DNA of 64,000 nt from Phymorhynchus buccinoides (GCA_017654935.2 CM065687.1:19826219-19890218); one strand, 5' to 3'. Positions 24,054 through 34,619 are shown, numbered from the stretch's first letter. The notes: generated by a model not told the origin, from the sequence alone. Program-made: numbers and translations.

Positions 24054-24486
24054 TTCGTATTTCAACCTGTCTTTATCATAATACCTGCTTTGCTATCTTT
24101 ATGTTCAATTATGAATGTGTAATTTTATGCCTTGCCATGTTTGTATTCTATGTTTGTATATGTACAAAGGTGCTACCTTTATGTTCAAATCTGTCTGTGT
24201 AATATCATGCCTTGCCATGTTTGTATTCTATGTTCGTATATGTACCAAGGACAGATTGGAAGACTAGGCGAAGCCTAAAATCTTTATCCTTGAAAAATAA
24301 AGTTAAAGTTTTCAAAGTTTTCAAGTTTTCTCTCTCTCTCCACACTAACAAAGAAAGTAGAACTCTTACTCCCATACCTATGCACCAAGATGGCGATGAC
24401 GATGACCAAAGCAGCACCAACAGCGATCGACACGCCCACTGCTATGTTCAGGGACTGGGAACCGTCGTCAGAAACGGAAAGGGAGT
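20094..24486 (-). CDS. Single-pass membrane receptor, last three exons
   Basis: Exons at 24486-24378, 23300-23230 and 20515-20094 join in phase (2, then 1) into about 200 codons ending at TAA. In order they give a short serine/acid-rich extracellular juxtamembrane piece, one hydrophobic helix of about 23 residues (LNIAVGVSIAVGAALVIVIA...), a basic stop-transfer (HRVVKQRR), and a 160-residue cytoplasmic tail. The tail carries tyrosine motifs YIEV, YMNV, YEEI and YSIP. YEEI is the classic Src-family SH2 ligand and YxN the Grb2 type, so a phosphotyrosine-signalling receptor is inferred. The ectodomain exons should lie at higher coordinates; I found none before the contig ends. The gene family is not recognised. 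Confidence 0.8.
20649..20851. repeat. Compound (CT)n array with a repeated spacer
   Basis: Three long CT runs, each followed by TTTCTTACAAC; the runs are separated by GAGTCTCTG(T/C)CCAAATA. The Leu/Ser and Arg/Glu open frames on both strands are artefacts. It lies in the last intron of the receptor gene. Confidence 0.95.
21027..21597. mobile_element. TTAA-flanked MITE with CCCTGACGGATGAGTTTTTG ends
   Basis: Inverted ends GGGGTACCCTGACGGATGAG and CTGATCCGTCCGGGTCCACC, with TTTAA on each side. The arms repeat TTTTTGCAAGAAAC. The middle has a T-rich stretch and CTTTTTTATTATTTTA. A second copy is at 49409-49962 and its decayed inverted image at about 30475-31020. A TTAA target suggests piggyBac-type mobilisation. 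Confidence 0.75.
21600..22350. other. Intronic repeat-rich DNA
   Basis: Intron of the receptor gene. It holds a GGTCGGTC/GTCTGTC run at 21931-21962 and three direct copies of CACTTCAAAT(T/C)GAGGCTG (about 21970-22037). It also has the short palindrome TTTGTGGCACAAGCCACAAA at about 21899. A 172-codon open frame crosses it but consists of these repeats, so I do not call a gene. Confidence 0.5.
22352..23014. repeat. Two-unit tandem repeat, first unit interrupted
   Basis: The sequence TATATTACGTGGTCGAACTT through GACAGTCCTGA and GATGACCATAGCTGTTGACG to ACTAACTAACTAACTG occurs twice. The second unit (about 22880-23014) is continuous. The first is split by an inserted element at 22442-22822. Confidence 0.85.
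22442..22822. mobile_element. Fold-back element inserted in a tandem repeat
   Basis: A 381-bp insert bounded by CCTGA on both sides (22437-22441 and 22823-22827). Its ends are GGGGGCACAC and TGTTGCCCC. The two arms carry matching series of AAAGGCGCAC units facing each other. The centre has a run of TAGGGTTAGGG-like units (22621-22680). The uninterrupted neighbouring repeat unit shows the empty site. Confidence 0.75.
23130..23184. repeat. (CA)n microsatellite
   Basis: Pure CA run of about 27 units, 46 bases 3' (in + coordinates) of which begins the receptor middle exon. Confidence 0.95.
23230..23300 (-). CDS. Receptor middle exon: membrane-proximal cytoplasmic segment
   Basis: A 71-nt exon with acceptor CGTGCTGTAG and donor GTCAGT on the - strand. 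It completes the arginine codon left open by the transmembrane exon, then encodes VVKQRRAHQ and ends with GAA G, which joins the next exon. The basic cluster directly after the hydrophobic helix fits a stop-transfer signal. Both phases match the flanking exons, the main reason to accept so short an exon. Confidence 0.8.
23410..24340 (-). other. Intron with + strand non-LTR 3' end and (CT)n runs
   Basis: About 23600-24330 looks like the 3' untranslated end of a + strand non-LTR element. It has a duplicated CCTTGCCATGTTTGTATTCT (24132 and 24213) and ends AAAATAAAGTTAAAG. Contains (TAG)n at 23852-23871 and (CT)n at 24007-24050. No reverse-transcriptase residues remain. Confidence 0.55.
24378..24486 (-). 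CDS. Receptor transmembrane exon
   Basis: A 109-nt exon with acceptor TTTCTTTCAG and donor GTATGG on the - strand. It encodes DSLSVSDDGSQS and then about 23 uninterrupted small or hydrophobic residues ending VIVIAILVH, and stops after two bases of an arginine codon. This is a single-helix membrane anchor, orientation N-terminus outside inferred from the basic residues that follow. Confidence 0.82.
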
Positions 24487-24596
24487 CTGAAAGAAACCCC
24501 ACATATATATGTAATGCTTTATGTACAACGTTCACGCCATGTCAATGCATTCCTAGTTCACATCTTGATTGCTATGAAATAAAAATAAAAACTTCG

Positions 24597-24704
24597 GGAC
24601 TGTCCTGGTATTGCAGTTCCTCCAGGATCGTTCCACCGTATTTATATCTAGTAATGTCCTATATATGCCTGTTCCAGGCCGGAGGACGTTAATCAGATTT
24701 CCTT
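24597..24704 (-). repeat. Dispersed GATCCTGGAGGAACTGC repeat
   Basis: Reverse-strand relative of 4597-4715 and of 54383-54485, sharing GGATCGTTCCACC and CCGGAGGACGTTAA. No open frame. Confidence 0.6.
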
Positions 24705-24714
24705 CAATGCGTTT

Positions 24715-24721
24715 CATCTCT

Positions 24722-24760
<39 letters not shown>

Positions 24761-24880
24761 ATCTCTCTGCCCCCCCCCCCCCCCGCACTTTCTTTATTTC
24801 TCGGTATCAATTTTTTTCCTGAATTGCTATACTCTCTCTCTCTCTCTCTCCACCCCCCCCACCCCCCCCCACCCCGATCT
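24715..24880. repeat. CT-rich and C-rich low-complexity tract
   Basis: (CT)n runs at 24717-24763 and 24833-24850 with C runs of 8-14 bases at 24771-24784 and 24853-24872. Confidence 0.9.
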
Positions 24881-25041
24881 TTCACATACTGTTGGATTTA
24901 CTTTTTGGGTTCAGTAGGGAAAAAATCAGATGCAGCAAACAAAATAAACTTCCTAACTGATACTGGACTGGGATGGGTAGAACTACCGGGAGCTGCTGGC
25001 AGCTACTAATTTTCACGTTCACCCCCAGGAAACTGGGAACT

Positions 25042-26573
25042 AGCTGACCCTAGACACTCCATAAGGCAATGCCCAGGCCCCAACCAAAAGGACAGACAAT
25101 GACACACAGATCCCTAACTACAGGGGTAAAACTAGCTGACCCTAGACACTCCATAAGGCAGTGCCCAGGCTCCAACCAAAAAGACAAACAAAGACACACA
25201 GATCCCTAACTACAGGGGTAAAACTAGCTGACCCTAGACACTCCTTAAGGCAATGTCCAGGCTCCAACCAAAAAGACACACAGATCCCTAACTACAGGGG
25301 TAAAACTAGCTGACCCTAGACACTCCATAAGGCAATGTCCAGGCTCCAACCCAAAAGACAAACAAAGACACACAGATCCCTAACTACAGGGGTAAAACTA
25401 GCTGACCCTAGACACTCCATAAGGCAATGCCCAGGCTCCAACCAAAAAGACAAACAAAGACACACAGATCCCTAACTACAGGGGTAAAACTAGCTGACCC
25501 TAGACACTCCATAAGGCAGTGTCCAGGCCACAACCAAAAGGACAGACAATGACACACAGATCCCTAACTACAGGGGTAAAACTAGCTGACCCTAGACACT
25601 CCATAAGGCAATGCCCAGGCTCCAACCAAAAAGACACACAGATCCCTAACTACAGGGGTAAAACTAGCTGACCCTAGACACTCCTTAAGGCAATGTCCAG
25701 GCTCCAACCCAAAAGACAAACAAAGACACACAGATCCCTAACTACAGGGGTAAAACTAGCTGACCCTAGACACTCCATAAGGCAGTGTCCAGGCCACAAC
25801 CAAAAGGACAGACAATGACACACAGATCCCTAACTACAGGGGTAAAACTAGCTGACCCTAGACACTCCATAAGGCAGTGTCCAGGCCACAACCAAAAGGA
25901 CAGACAATGACACACAGATCCCTAACTACAGGGGTAAAACTAGCTGACCCTAGACACTCCATAAGGCAGTGTCCAGGCCCCAACCAAAAGGACAAACAAA
26001 GACAGAGCAAACAGATCCCTAACTACAGGGGTAAAACTAGCTGACCCTAGACACTCCATAAGGCAGTGTCCAGGCCACAACCAAAAGGACAGACAATGAC
26101 ACACAGATCCCTAACTACAGGGGTAAAACTAGCTGACCCTAGACACTCCATAAGGCAATGTCCAGGCCACAACCAAAAGGACAGACAATGACACACAGAT
26201 CCCTAACTACAGGGGTAAAACTAGCTGACCCTAGACACTCCATAAGGCAGTGTCCAGGCCACAACCAAAAGGACAGACAATGACACACAGATCCCTAACT
26301 ACAGGGGTAAAACTAGCTGACCCTAGACACTCCATAAGGCAGTGTCCAGGCCACAACCAAAAGGACAGACAATGACACACAGATCCCTAACTACAGGGGT
26401 AAAACTAGCTGACCCTAGACACTCCATAAGGCAGTGCCCAGGCCCCAACCAAAAGGACAGACAATGACACACAGATCCCTAACTACAGGGGTAAAACTAG
26501 CTGACCCTAGACACTCCATAAGGCAATGTCCAGGCTCCAACCAAAGACACACAGATCCCTAACTACAGTGGTA
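25042..26573. repeat. 92-bp tandem satellite, 17 units
   Basis: AGCTGACCCTAGACACTCC begins at 25042 and then at 25134, 25226, 25308, 25400, 25492, 25584, 25666, 25758, 25850, 25942, 26039, 26131, 26223, 26315, 26407 and 26499. Spacings are 92 bp except two of 82 and one of 97. The last unit is truncated. The 82-bp units lack part of the AAAGACAAACAAAGAC segment. It has no open frame and is not a CRISPR array because no unique spacers exist. Confidence 0.97.
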
Positions 26574-26594
26574 AAAACAATTGGGGGTGGGGAT

Positions 26595-26830
26595 GAAGGG
26601 ACTGGGGTGGGGGCGTCTGTTGAGGGTTTCATCGCTGGGATGTGGCTGAGAGCCCTGCTGATGCTGGCTCTCCTCCATGGTCTGGGACGTTGGTCCACTT
26701 CAGATGGTGCTGAAGCCTGGAGTCGAAGGAGGCCAGGGACGGTGCAACAACAATGTTCTCTGGGAGATAGTTCCACTCCGGGATTGAGCAAGGGAAAAAG
26801 GTTCCCTGGTGGTCTTTCAAGCAGCACGTT
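26595..26830 (-). pseudogene. Non-LTR reverse transcriptase C-terminal fragment
   Basis: On the - strand, encodes GTFFPCSIPEWNYLPENIVV and APSLASFDSRL, the familiar C-terminal W-N-x-L-P signature of Jockey/CR1-like elements. It abuts an oppositely oriented fragment at about 26800. Confidence 0.7.
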
Positions 26831-27399
26831 TCAAAGCTGCCTACATTGAAGTTCGCAAAATTAGCTCCATCCGGCATTTTCTTTCAGTTGAAGCCACAAA
26901 GACACTGGTCTGTGCGCTAGTCCTGTCCAGGTTGGATTATTGTAATAGTCTCTTGGCTGGCTCTCCAAAATATCTTATTCATAAGTTACAGAGGGTCCAA
27001 AACAGTGCTGCCAGACTTGTGTTGAAGTCGTCTAGACGGGAACATGTCTCCCCACTTCTAAGGTCTCTTCATTGGTTACCTATTAAATCCAGGATTGACT
27101 ACAAACTAGGGTCCATTTGCTTTGCCTCTGTCACTGGTGCAGGACCTCAGTATCTCGGAGACATTCTTCATCCCGTCAGCTCCGCTCTTCTGCAGATACC
27201 CGTATCTTGCGCATACCGACAGTCAGAACCAAATCCTTTTGGTCAGCGAGCTTTTGCCTTGCAAGGCCCTTCTCTCTGGAACAACTTACCTCTCAATGTC
27301 CGCCATTCCCAGTCTGTCAGCTCTTTCAAATCCTCCACAAAAAACCCATCTCTTTCAGCTCAGATAAACACACCTGTCTTGTATCCTGTCGTTATATAG
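26800..27399 (+). pseudogene. Non-LTR reverse transcriptase, frameshifted C-terminal third
   Basis: Encodes EATKTLVCALVLSRLDYCNS, then LQRVQNSAARLVL, LRSLHWLPIKSRIDYKL and a final SLWNNLP segment, in the order usual for the thumb and C-terminus of CR1/Jockey-type elements. The best-matching frame changes at about 27165, again near 27240 and near 27335, so the copy is dead. Catalytic motifs A-C are absent, as in a 5'-truncated insertion. Confidence 0.85.
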
Positions 27400-27434
27400 T
27401 TATGCTGGAAACACTACATTTTGTGTGTTTCTTC

Positions 27435-28262
27435 GGGACGAGCTGCAAGCGTGCGTGCGTGTGTGTGTGTGCGTGCGTCCGTGTTAGGGGTATTTGTCCC
27501 TCTGCGCATGCGCGCGCGTGTGTGTGTGCATGCATGTGTGCGTGCTGGGAGATCTATGAAAAGTAGGTCAGCTTGAGGTCTATGAAGGGGGATGGTGAAT
27601 GCGGGGGCGGGCGGGGGGGGGGAAAGAGGGGGTAGTGTGTGTTTGTTTTTTTTTTTTTTTGATTTGTTTTTTTTTTTTTAGAGAAGTTTGGTGTTTTGTT
27701 GTTGAGAATTCTTTTTTTTTTTTTTTTGGTTTTTTGAGGATTGTTTTTTTTGTGAAAGAAAGAGAGAGAGAGAGGGAGAGAGGGGAGGAGGAGAGGGAGA
27801 GAGAGAAGAGAGGAAGAAGGAGGAGGAAGAGGGAAAAAAGAAGAAGAAGATGAGAAGAGGAAGGGACGAGGAGAGAGGAGAGAGGAAGGAGTGAAAGAGA
27901 AAGGGAGGAAAAGGAGAGGAAAAGAAGAGAAAGAGGAGGAGGGGAGAGAGAAGAGGTAGAGAAGGAAGGGAAGGAGAGGAAGGAGAGAGGAGAGGGAGTA
28001 GGAAGGAGGAGAAAGGAGGGAGGGGGAGAGAGAGCGCAGAAGGGAAGAAAGCAGGAGGGGAGGAGGGGGAGAAGAGAGAAGAAAGGGAGAGGAACGAGAG
28101 GGAAGGAAGGAGAAGGGAGAGGGAGAGAGGAAGGAGAGAGAAGGAGAGATAGGGGGAGAAGGGAAGGGGGGGAGGGGAGAGAAGGAGAAAATGCCTTTTG
28201 CGTGGAATACGCTATTTGTAATGGTTTGGATTCTAGTGAAGGGGGGGGGGGGGGGGGGGACG
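27435..28262. repeat. TG-rich, poly-T and polypurine low-complexity tract
   Basis: (TG/CG)n at about 27448-27545, poly-T runs at 27640-27740, then an almost pure A/G strand from 27750 to about 28190, and a G run at 28240-28259. The 248-codon Ser/Pro/Leu frame on the - strand is an artefact of the purine bias. Confidence 0.92.
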
Positions 28263-28394
28263 AACCGAAGATCTTTAAAATAACAAAAAAAATTAAACAT
28301 TTAACAATACAAAAGAAAACAAAAAGTAAATGTTGTTATCGTGATTTCGTTCCGGGTTGTTCCTTATGATAAGTTTGTTGTTTTTGCTCAGATT

Positions 28395-28480
28395 TTAAAC
28401 TTCTTTGTGAAGCGCTTAGAGCCCCGTAAGGAGAATAAGCGCTATATAAATTGTCATTATTATTGTTATTGTGTCCTGCA
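28395..28480 (+). mobile_element. Non-LTR retrotransposon 3' tail
   Basis: GAAGCGCTTAGAGCCCCGTA and AAGCGCTATATAAATTGTCA followed by ATT-type repeats, a common 3' end of L2/CR1-like elements. Similar tails occur at 53955-54003, 54160-54245 (reverse) and 58925-58995. Confidence 0.65.
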
Positions 28481-28489
28481 CGATCTAAT

Positions 28490-29357
28490 GTTGTACGCCC
28501 GCGAGTTGGGCTGGCATCCTGGTTTTTCTGCCTGTTCATTGTTGGTGCATGCTTGGTGGTCTCAATCAAAGATACTGTACAGTCTTTGTCTCAATTTTCA
28601 AGAGTTTGTTCCTGAATTTGTACAGAGTGGTGAGTCGAGCCTTTTCTCTTCTTACTGATATATTCTTAACCAGCATTATGTACCGCCTTTCAACAGACAT
28701 AAACCACTTTGAAAATATATAATCCAACAATATAGAAAATAAATTGATTATGAACAGAGCCAGTTGGTTTTGCAACAAAGGATATTTTATTATTATAAGC
28801 TAACTCTACTAGAGCGTGACAACGCTACACCACCAGCCGTGCACTACATTTTCACCGCATGGCACATTTAGTACTCAGGTAACCTTGACCTTTGTTCAAT
28901 GATCTTTATTGTGGAACTTGTCCTTGATGCCACTACAAGCGCCATGCAAAAGTTGAGCCTCCTGGGTCCCTCCGTTCACATTGTAATGGTGGTAATATAC
29001 ACACCCAGCTACAGACACACACGACTGAAAATATTAACCAACTTTCGCTTCGCAGCTGATTAATAAACTGCTTACACACATTTCATGACAAACAAACATT
29101 CATAAACGCTGCTCACTTTCCCAACACAGAGGGGGTTTCCACCCCGACAACAGGAGGCTGTGCAGATGGCCGTTTGTTTTTGTCGCAGACCCTCATTTTC
29201 CAGGCGCCGTGACGCGGGGCATCTCTCCTTACAGATTGTTACCTATGTCCCTTTCTCTCTACAGTGCTGTACAAACACATCCTCATCATCCTCATCATCT
29301 CATCACAAAGCCCTCCCCTCAACCCCACATTGACCCACTCTCGGATTTAGGGGGTCT
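28490..29357. other. Contig end, no gene established
   Basis: 28915-28925 reads as CCACAATAAAG on the - strand, a possible polyadenylation signal for a gene entering from the gap. A pyrimidine-rich CTTTCTCTCTACAG at about 29250 could be a + strand acceptor. Neither can be tied to a coding frame. Confidence 0.35.
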
Positions 29358-29857
29358 NNNNNNNNNNNNNNNNNNNNNNNNNNNNNNNNNNNNNNNNNNN
29401 NNNNNNNNNNNNNNNNNNNNNNNNNNNNNNNNNNNNNNNNNNNNNNNNNNNNNNNNNNNNNNNNNNNNNNNNNNNNNNNNNNNNNNNNNNNNNNNNNNNN
29501 NNNNNNNNNNNNNNNNNNNNNNNNNNNNNNNNNNNNNNNNNNNNNNNNNNNNNNNNNNNNNNNNNNNNNNNNNNNNNNNNNNNNNNNNNNNNNNNNNNNN
29601 NNNNNNNNNNNNNNNNNNNNNNNNNNNNNNNNNNNNNNNNNNNNNNNNNNNNNNNNNNNNNNNNNNNNNNNNNNNNNNNNNNNNNNNNNNNNNNNNNNNN
29701 NNNNNNNNNNNNNNNNNNNNNNNNNNNNNNNNNNNNNNNNNNNNNNNNNNNNNNNNNNNNNNNNNNNNNNNNNNNNNNNNNNNNNNNNNNNNNNNNNNNN
29801 NNNNNNNNNNNNNNNNNNNNNNNNNNNNNNNNNNNNNNNNNNNNNNNNNNNNNNNNN
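29358..29857. other. Assembly gap of 500 N
   Basis: Exactly 500 unknown bases, the usual fixed-length placeholder for a scaffold join of unknown size. Open frames made of unknown residues across it are meaningless. Confidence 0.98.
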
Positions 29858-30474
29858 GGGAATGCAAATGAAATAACGATAACATCCCATTTTGTCCATG
29901 TTATATGATAGGGTGAATAACAGTGCTGGTTCACATGCCATCTTTAGTCACCCAGGTACGCTTGAACATAGATTTTTGTTTCCTGAAATATTACGTAATA
30001 ACTTGCAGTGAAAGAGAGTTGTTGTTCATAACTTTGAAACATTGGTACATGGAACCTCCTTTAAGACCTCCATTAAAAGACTCCCTCACCATCATAAGAC
30101 CCTACTTCCTCCGAGACCATTGCCTTCTTTGTTAATATTAGAATTACCTCCTTATAAGACCCCTCCCTTTATAAGACCTCATTTGGATGATTTTTTGAGG
30201 GTCTTATAGAGGTTCCACTGTATATCCTCAATCGGTTCTGCCAGGACTGCCAGATAGCAGAGGGAACAGAAACTATCACAGCTACCAGGGCTAGAATGTA
30301 TAATTGTGGATAAGCCTTGCCCAGGGTACATACCCACTCTCTTGCCAAAGGGATTTGAGACAGTATGGCTTTTGGGGGGAAGGTCACCAAAGCTGCATCC
30401 CTTCGCTGCAGCCTAGAGCTGGCGTACTTTAGGCCTTTGCTAAGTCAATCAAATACAGGGGAACCTCCTCATTA

Positions 30475-31020
30475 AAGGGGCAACCCTGAGATGAGTTTTT
30501 TGCAAGAAACACGTCGAGATCACCAAGAAAACAGACCTTTACAGATATCTTCAACACTCGCTTTGCGCTGATTTCCCAGAATCAAACCGGCAAATCGCGA
30601 TTCCTCTTGTCGGTGGGGTGCTGGAAGTCAAATTCTGCATTTTCTTTCATTCTTTCTGTTCTAATGGCCGCTGAATTTAGACCAAATCGTTTGCATACGA
30701 GTTTCACATACAAGCCTTTTTATTTTTTTTAATTTTTTAATTTTATACAATTACCTGAAAGTTTCCTCACAACAAAGAAATAGCTTTTTTTTTACTGCAA
30801 GTGCTACAAAAAAGAAAAGCTTCAACAACAATGAGTGGCCTCCACCACACCCTCCAAAATGGCTTCTCTCTCTGCCAAGGAGGAATTGCCGTTTTTGACA
30901 GCTCGATTTCAGAACCAGAGCAAGAGTGATGTTCCGATCCTTGAAGGCTGTGTCGTTCTTAACGAATCTCCACGGCGTTTTCTTTCTTGCAAAAACGCAT
31001 TCGTCAGGGTCCACGGTTAA
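30475..31020. mobile_element. Decayed image of the TTAA-flanked MITE
   Basis: Mirror of 49409-49962, with the GCAACCCTGA...GATGAGTTTTTTGC left end and CGTCAGGGTCCACG right end still visible. Confidence 0.7.
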
Positions 31021-31179
31021 TACTCCCACCCACACAAGACCTACTTCTCTGAGACATTGCCCTTCTTTGTAAGTATTACAACTCCGCTTCCCACTTAAAG
31101 ACCTTATTTTAGACGATTTTTCCATGTCTTAATGGGGACGTTCCACTGAATTACCAGAGTTCGAACCTTTTGGGCTCAC

Positions 31180-31610
31180 TCGTGTTAACGAAGTTAACAC
31201 AAAGTGTGGTCTTAGTATGATAGTTGTTCGGTTTTCTTTGTGAGTGTGGTATGGTGTGGTGTGTGTGTTGCATCCATGGTCAAATCTCCCAAACATTAAT
31301 GTTGGCATTTTTTCCTCGGGAAATATTAAGGTACACATTGTTTCAAACTTTCATACACATGTTTATGCAAGCTTTCAAACAATAAGATTTTGAATAATTT
31401 AAATACTTAAGACAACACTGGGCAAACAGATAACAATTTTATATTAGTGTGATAGAGAGTTTTCAACAGGCACATGATTTAAGAAACACATACACTGAAA
31501 AGCCTCATAGCTCATTGGTAGAGCCGTCTGTCTCTCATGCCAAAAGGTTTTCGGGTTCGATTTCTCGGCAGGCACTTTTTTTTTTTCTTTTTTTTTTTAA
31601 GTTGTACAGA
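31180..31610 (+). mobile_element. tRNA-related SINE-like element, mirror copy
   Basis: Mirror of 48840-49262. The tRNA-like part at 31499-31575 has TAGCTCATTGGTAGAGC and GGGTTCGATTTCTCGGC, then poly-T. Insertions relative to the other arm fit sequencing error. Confidence 0.6.
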
Positions 31611-32254
31611 CAATCCCTATTTTACGACCCTCGTTAAGCGACCACCTCTCATTGAGACCGGATTTTGTTGGCACGATGCATTTACATGTAAACGACCTCT
31701 CTGAACGACTTCCTCTAAACCGCGACTTACAACCGCCATTTTGTTATTTTTTACGACGTTGCTGTCGTCTGCATAGACTTCGAGCAAAGGGAACAACCAC
31801 TGTCCAGGGTCTGAAGGCGGAGTCGCTTCCCTTGTTTGTAGAAAAGATGGCGGGAGAGCAAGGAAAAGCATGAAACCATGACTTTGCAAAGGAGACCACT
31901 GAAATTGGAGCATAGTGGAGGTGATTAAAAGAATTCGCAAAGTGAAACTGTAATATCGATTGCACATCCTATGGAGTTGGAAGAGACCCAATCCGTTTTA
32001 ATATGTCATTGTATGTGTGCATGAAGAAAGAGATTATGAACTGTGCTGAACTTTTCTTTCTACGGCTGCCATGAAACCTTAACCTCCGTCATATGACCCC
32101 TGCAATTTACGACCGATTTTTCCGGAGCGTTTTGGAAGTCTTAAATAGAGGTTGTCTGTATCCATTTACGCTAGTTTCATTTGTACTTTAACACCCCCCT
32201 CATGTTTATGACCCTCCATGCGCTTTTCCTAACAACCGTGTCTCCAATTCTTAC

Positions 32255-32293
32255 CTTCGATGGGTGGGAACATGGTCCTTCAAACGCACATGG
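32255..32293 (-). pseudogene. HDHD5: Mirror of HDHD5 exon C, frameshifted
   Basis: Corresponds to 48133-48169 but is 39 instead of 37 nt, with extra bases inside the segment, so the frame is lost. The splice donor complement (TTAC) and acceptor complement (CTGGAAG) are both still visible. Confidence 0.8.
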
Positions 32294-32629
32294 CTGGAAG
32301 AGGAAAAAAAAACAGACACACACACAAATCGAATGTGTAATCAGCATAAACAGACTACAAGTGTATCTTTCTACTATATGCTGAATGGGTTAGCCATAAC
32401 TTTTGTAATTACCCAATTATTGCAAAGAACAGTGTACACTGGGAGACCTTTAAAAACATTGCTTAAACCATGTTTTGACTTTTCTTTGGAGTGTCTTTCC
32501 TCAAGTTTGGATCTTTTTTGCCGAGATTCTCACCACCGCTGTCGCTGTTGACCTATCTTTGAAACTGAAGAAAATAAATTGATGAGAGTTTGTTTGCTGG
32601 GATCCGAAACAAAACATACAACTTTTCGC

Positions 32630-34200
32630 CTCTTGTGTCCATACATCAGTTTTGTAACCTAAGCTATATTTTAAAAACAAAACAATACAGCGACTTTTTT
32701 CTCATCTTGGGTTCATGCACGTCGAGTTTGTAGCCTAAAGGTATGTTTTAAAACAAAACATACAGCGAACTTTCCCCTCTTGTGGTCCATGACCGAGTTT
32801 GTAACCTAAGCTATATTTTAAAGAACAAACATACAGGCGACTTTCTCCTCTGGGGTTTCATGACCATCGAGTTTGTAACCTAGGTATGTTTTTAAAACAA
32901 AACATACCGCGACTTTTCTCCTCTTGGGGTTCATGACATCGAGTTTGTCACCTAAGCTATATTTTAAAAACAAACATACAGCGACTCTTCTCATCTTGGG
33001 TCATGACGTCGAGTTTGTAACCAAAGGTATATTTCATGTGTGCAACTCCACAAAATGAAAAACCCTTAAAGGCCGGGGTCCAGGGTATGTCCCAACCGCA
33101 GATAACGCAAAAATTGATTTATGAAGGTGTTTGAAAAATACAGTATACACACAAAGTTCTTGTTTGACAATTTTTTTTAAAAGACTTCCCAGGGCTCCCA
33201 AATTGTCTTCCAACAGGGTCCCAGGGACTCCTTCAACCCTACATTATTGAGTGGCCTTGAGGCGGAATTTTTTAGAGGGTCCCCAGTGGCATTGCGAATG
33301 CTAAAAATAATTTTTTCTAGTGCATCCTGGGACCCCCTGCACATTCTTTTACAGGGTCCTTGAGAATTTGTGGTGCTTCATGACCCCCAAAGTGGGGGTC
33401 CCTGGGAAGCCCTGCTTCCTTTTCTGGGTAAAATAATTCAAAAACAGTAAAAATCCTTGTACCCAGGAAAAGTTGCACCCAATGGTTTTTAAAACAAACA
33501 TACAGCGACTTTTTCTCCTCTTGGGGATTCATGACATCGAGTTTGTAACCTCACTATATTTTTTCTAACCTTTTCACCGCCAACATCACATTTTTTTTGC
33601 ACCACAATGAGTCAACACCCTGTCACTAAAGGCATCAAATCAGGGTCTGTTATCCAAAGACCATAATTATTCTCTTACTTTGGGGAGGTCAGGAAGGCCT
33701 TACTTTAAATATGTCACAGAGGAATCCCAATATTACAGACAGACTTTTTTCTCTACCAGTGTAAGTTTTATGGACCTTTTTGCTGGGGAAAAATGGCTGG
33801 CGGCAAAAGGGTAAAACAAACATACAGCGACTTTTCTCCTCTTGTGGTCCATGACGTCAGTTTTGCACTAGTATATTGTAAAAACAAAACATACAGCGAC
33901 TTTTTCTCTCTTGGGTTCATGACGTCAAGTTTGCAACCTAAGGTATATTGTAAAAACAAAACATACAGCGACTTTTCTCCTCTTGGGGTTTCATGACATC
34001 GAGTTTGTAACCTAAGGTATATTTTAAAAAAACAAACATAGCAGCGACTTTTCTCCTCTTGGGGTTCATGACGTCCGAGTTTTGTAACCTAAGGTATATT
34101 GTTAAAAACAAAACATACGCGACATTTTCTCCTCTTGGGGTTTCATGACGTCAAGTTTTGTAACCTTAAGGTATATTTTTAAAACAAAACAATACAGCGA
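32630..34200 (-). repeat. Mirror of the 73-bp splice-donor array
   Basis: Thirteen units with (A)CAGCGACTTTTCTCCTCTTG and GTTTGTAACCTAAG, interrupted by the same two inserts as the other arm (about 33040-33490 and 33558-33815). The unit spacing wobbles between about 65 and 80 bp because of indels. Confidence 0.85.
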
Positions 34201-34395
34201 CTTTTCTCCTCTTGTGGTCCATGACGTCGAGGAAGGGGAACGCGGTGCAAGAGCTCCTCCACCGTGGTGACCGCTTTGAAGCCCGGTTGCTGGGCGATCT
34301 CCTTGACGGGGCCCTGCCCGTTGATCAGCACGTGCTTGTGGTGGAACTCTGGAACATCTTCAGGGCTGTGCACATCACCAGCTGTCTCCTCCCAC
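34196..34395 (-). pseudogene. HDHD5: Mirror of HDHD5 exon B, frameshifted
   Basis: Corresponds to 46034-46237 but is 200 instead of 204 nt. The middle still reads VLINGQGPVKEIAQ, while the C-terminal part shifts frame after VEELL. The parts that differ do so mostly by single-base indels. Confidence 0.88.
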
Positions 34396-34619
34396 CTGAG
34401 CACTTCACCCCGACCAACCACAGACAGGTTATTGTTGTTGTTGTCGTAACCTGGTTAAAAGACTCCCTGGATCATCCCAACAGCCGAGCACTTGAACACT
34501 ATGGTGCAAAATGCATCAGCTAGGATGATAACATTCCCAGTTGCATGTTGATGAGTAGCTTGACAGAAGTTTTCAGAATGACTATACAGTATTTTCAGAA
34601 TTCTATACTTATGTATTGG

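Noticed and set aside
27554..28300. 248-codon open frame on the - strand, Ser/Pro/Leu-rich
   Set aside because: It reads through a polypurine/polypyrimidine tract; composition explains the lack of stops and no domain is visible.
29100..29210. Possible - strand exon beginning MRVCDKNKRPS with a GTGAGC donor
   Set aside because: No acceptor or partner exon with a matching phase, and it lies at a contig end; cannot be supported as part of the receptor gene.
29209..29941. Open frames of about 190-220 codons on both strands
   Set aside because: They consist of unknown residues across the 500-N gap.
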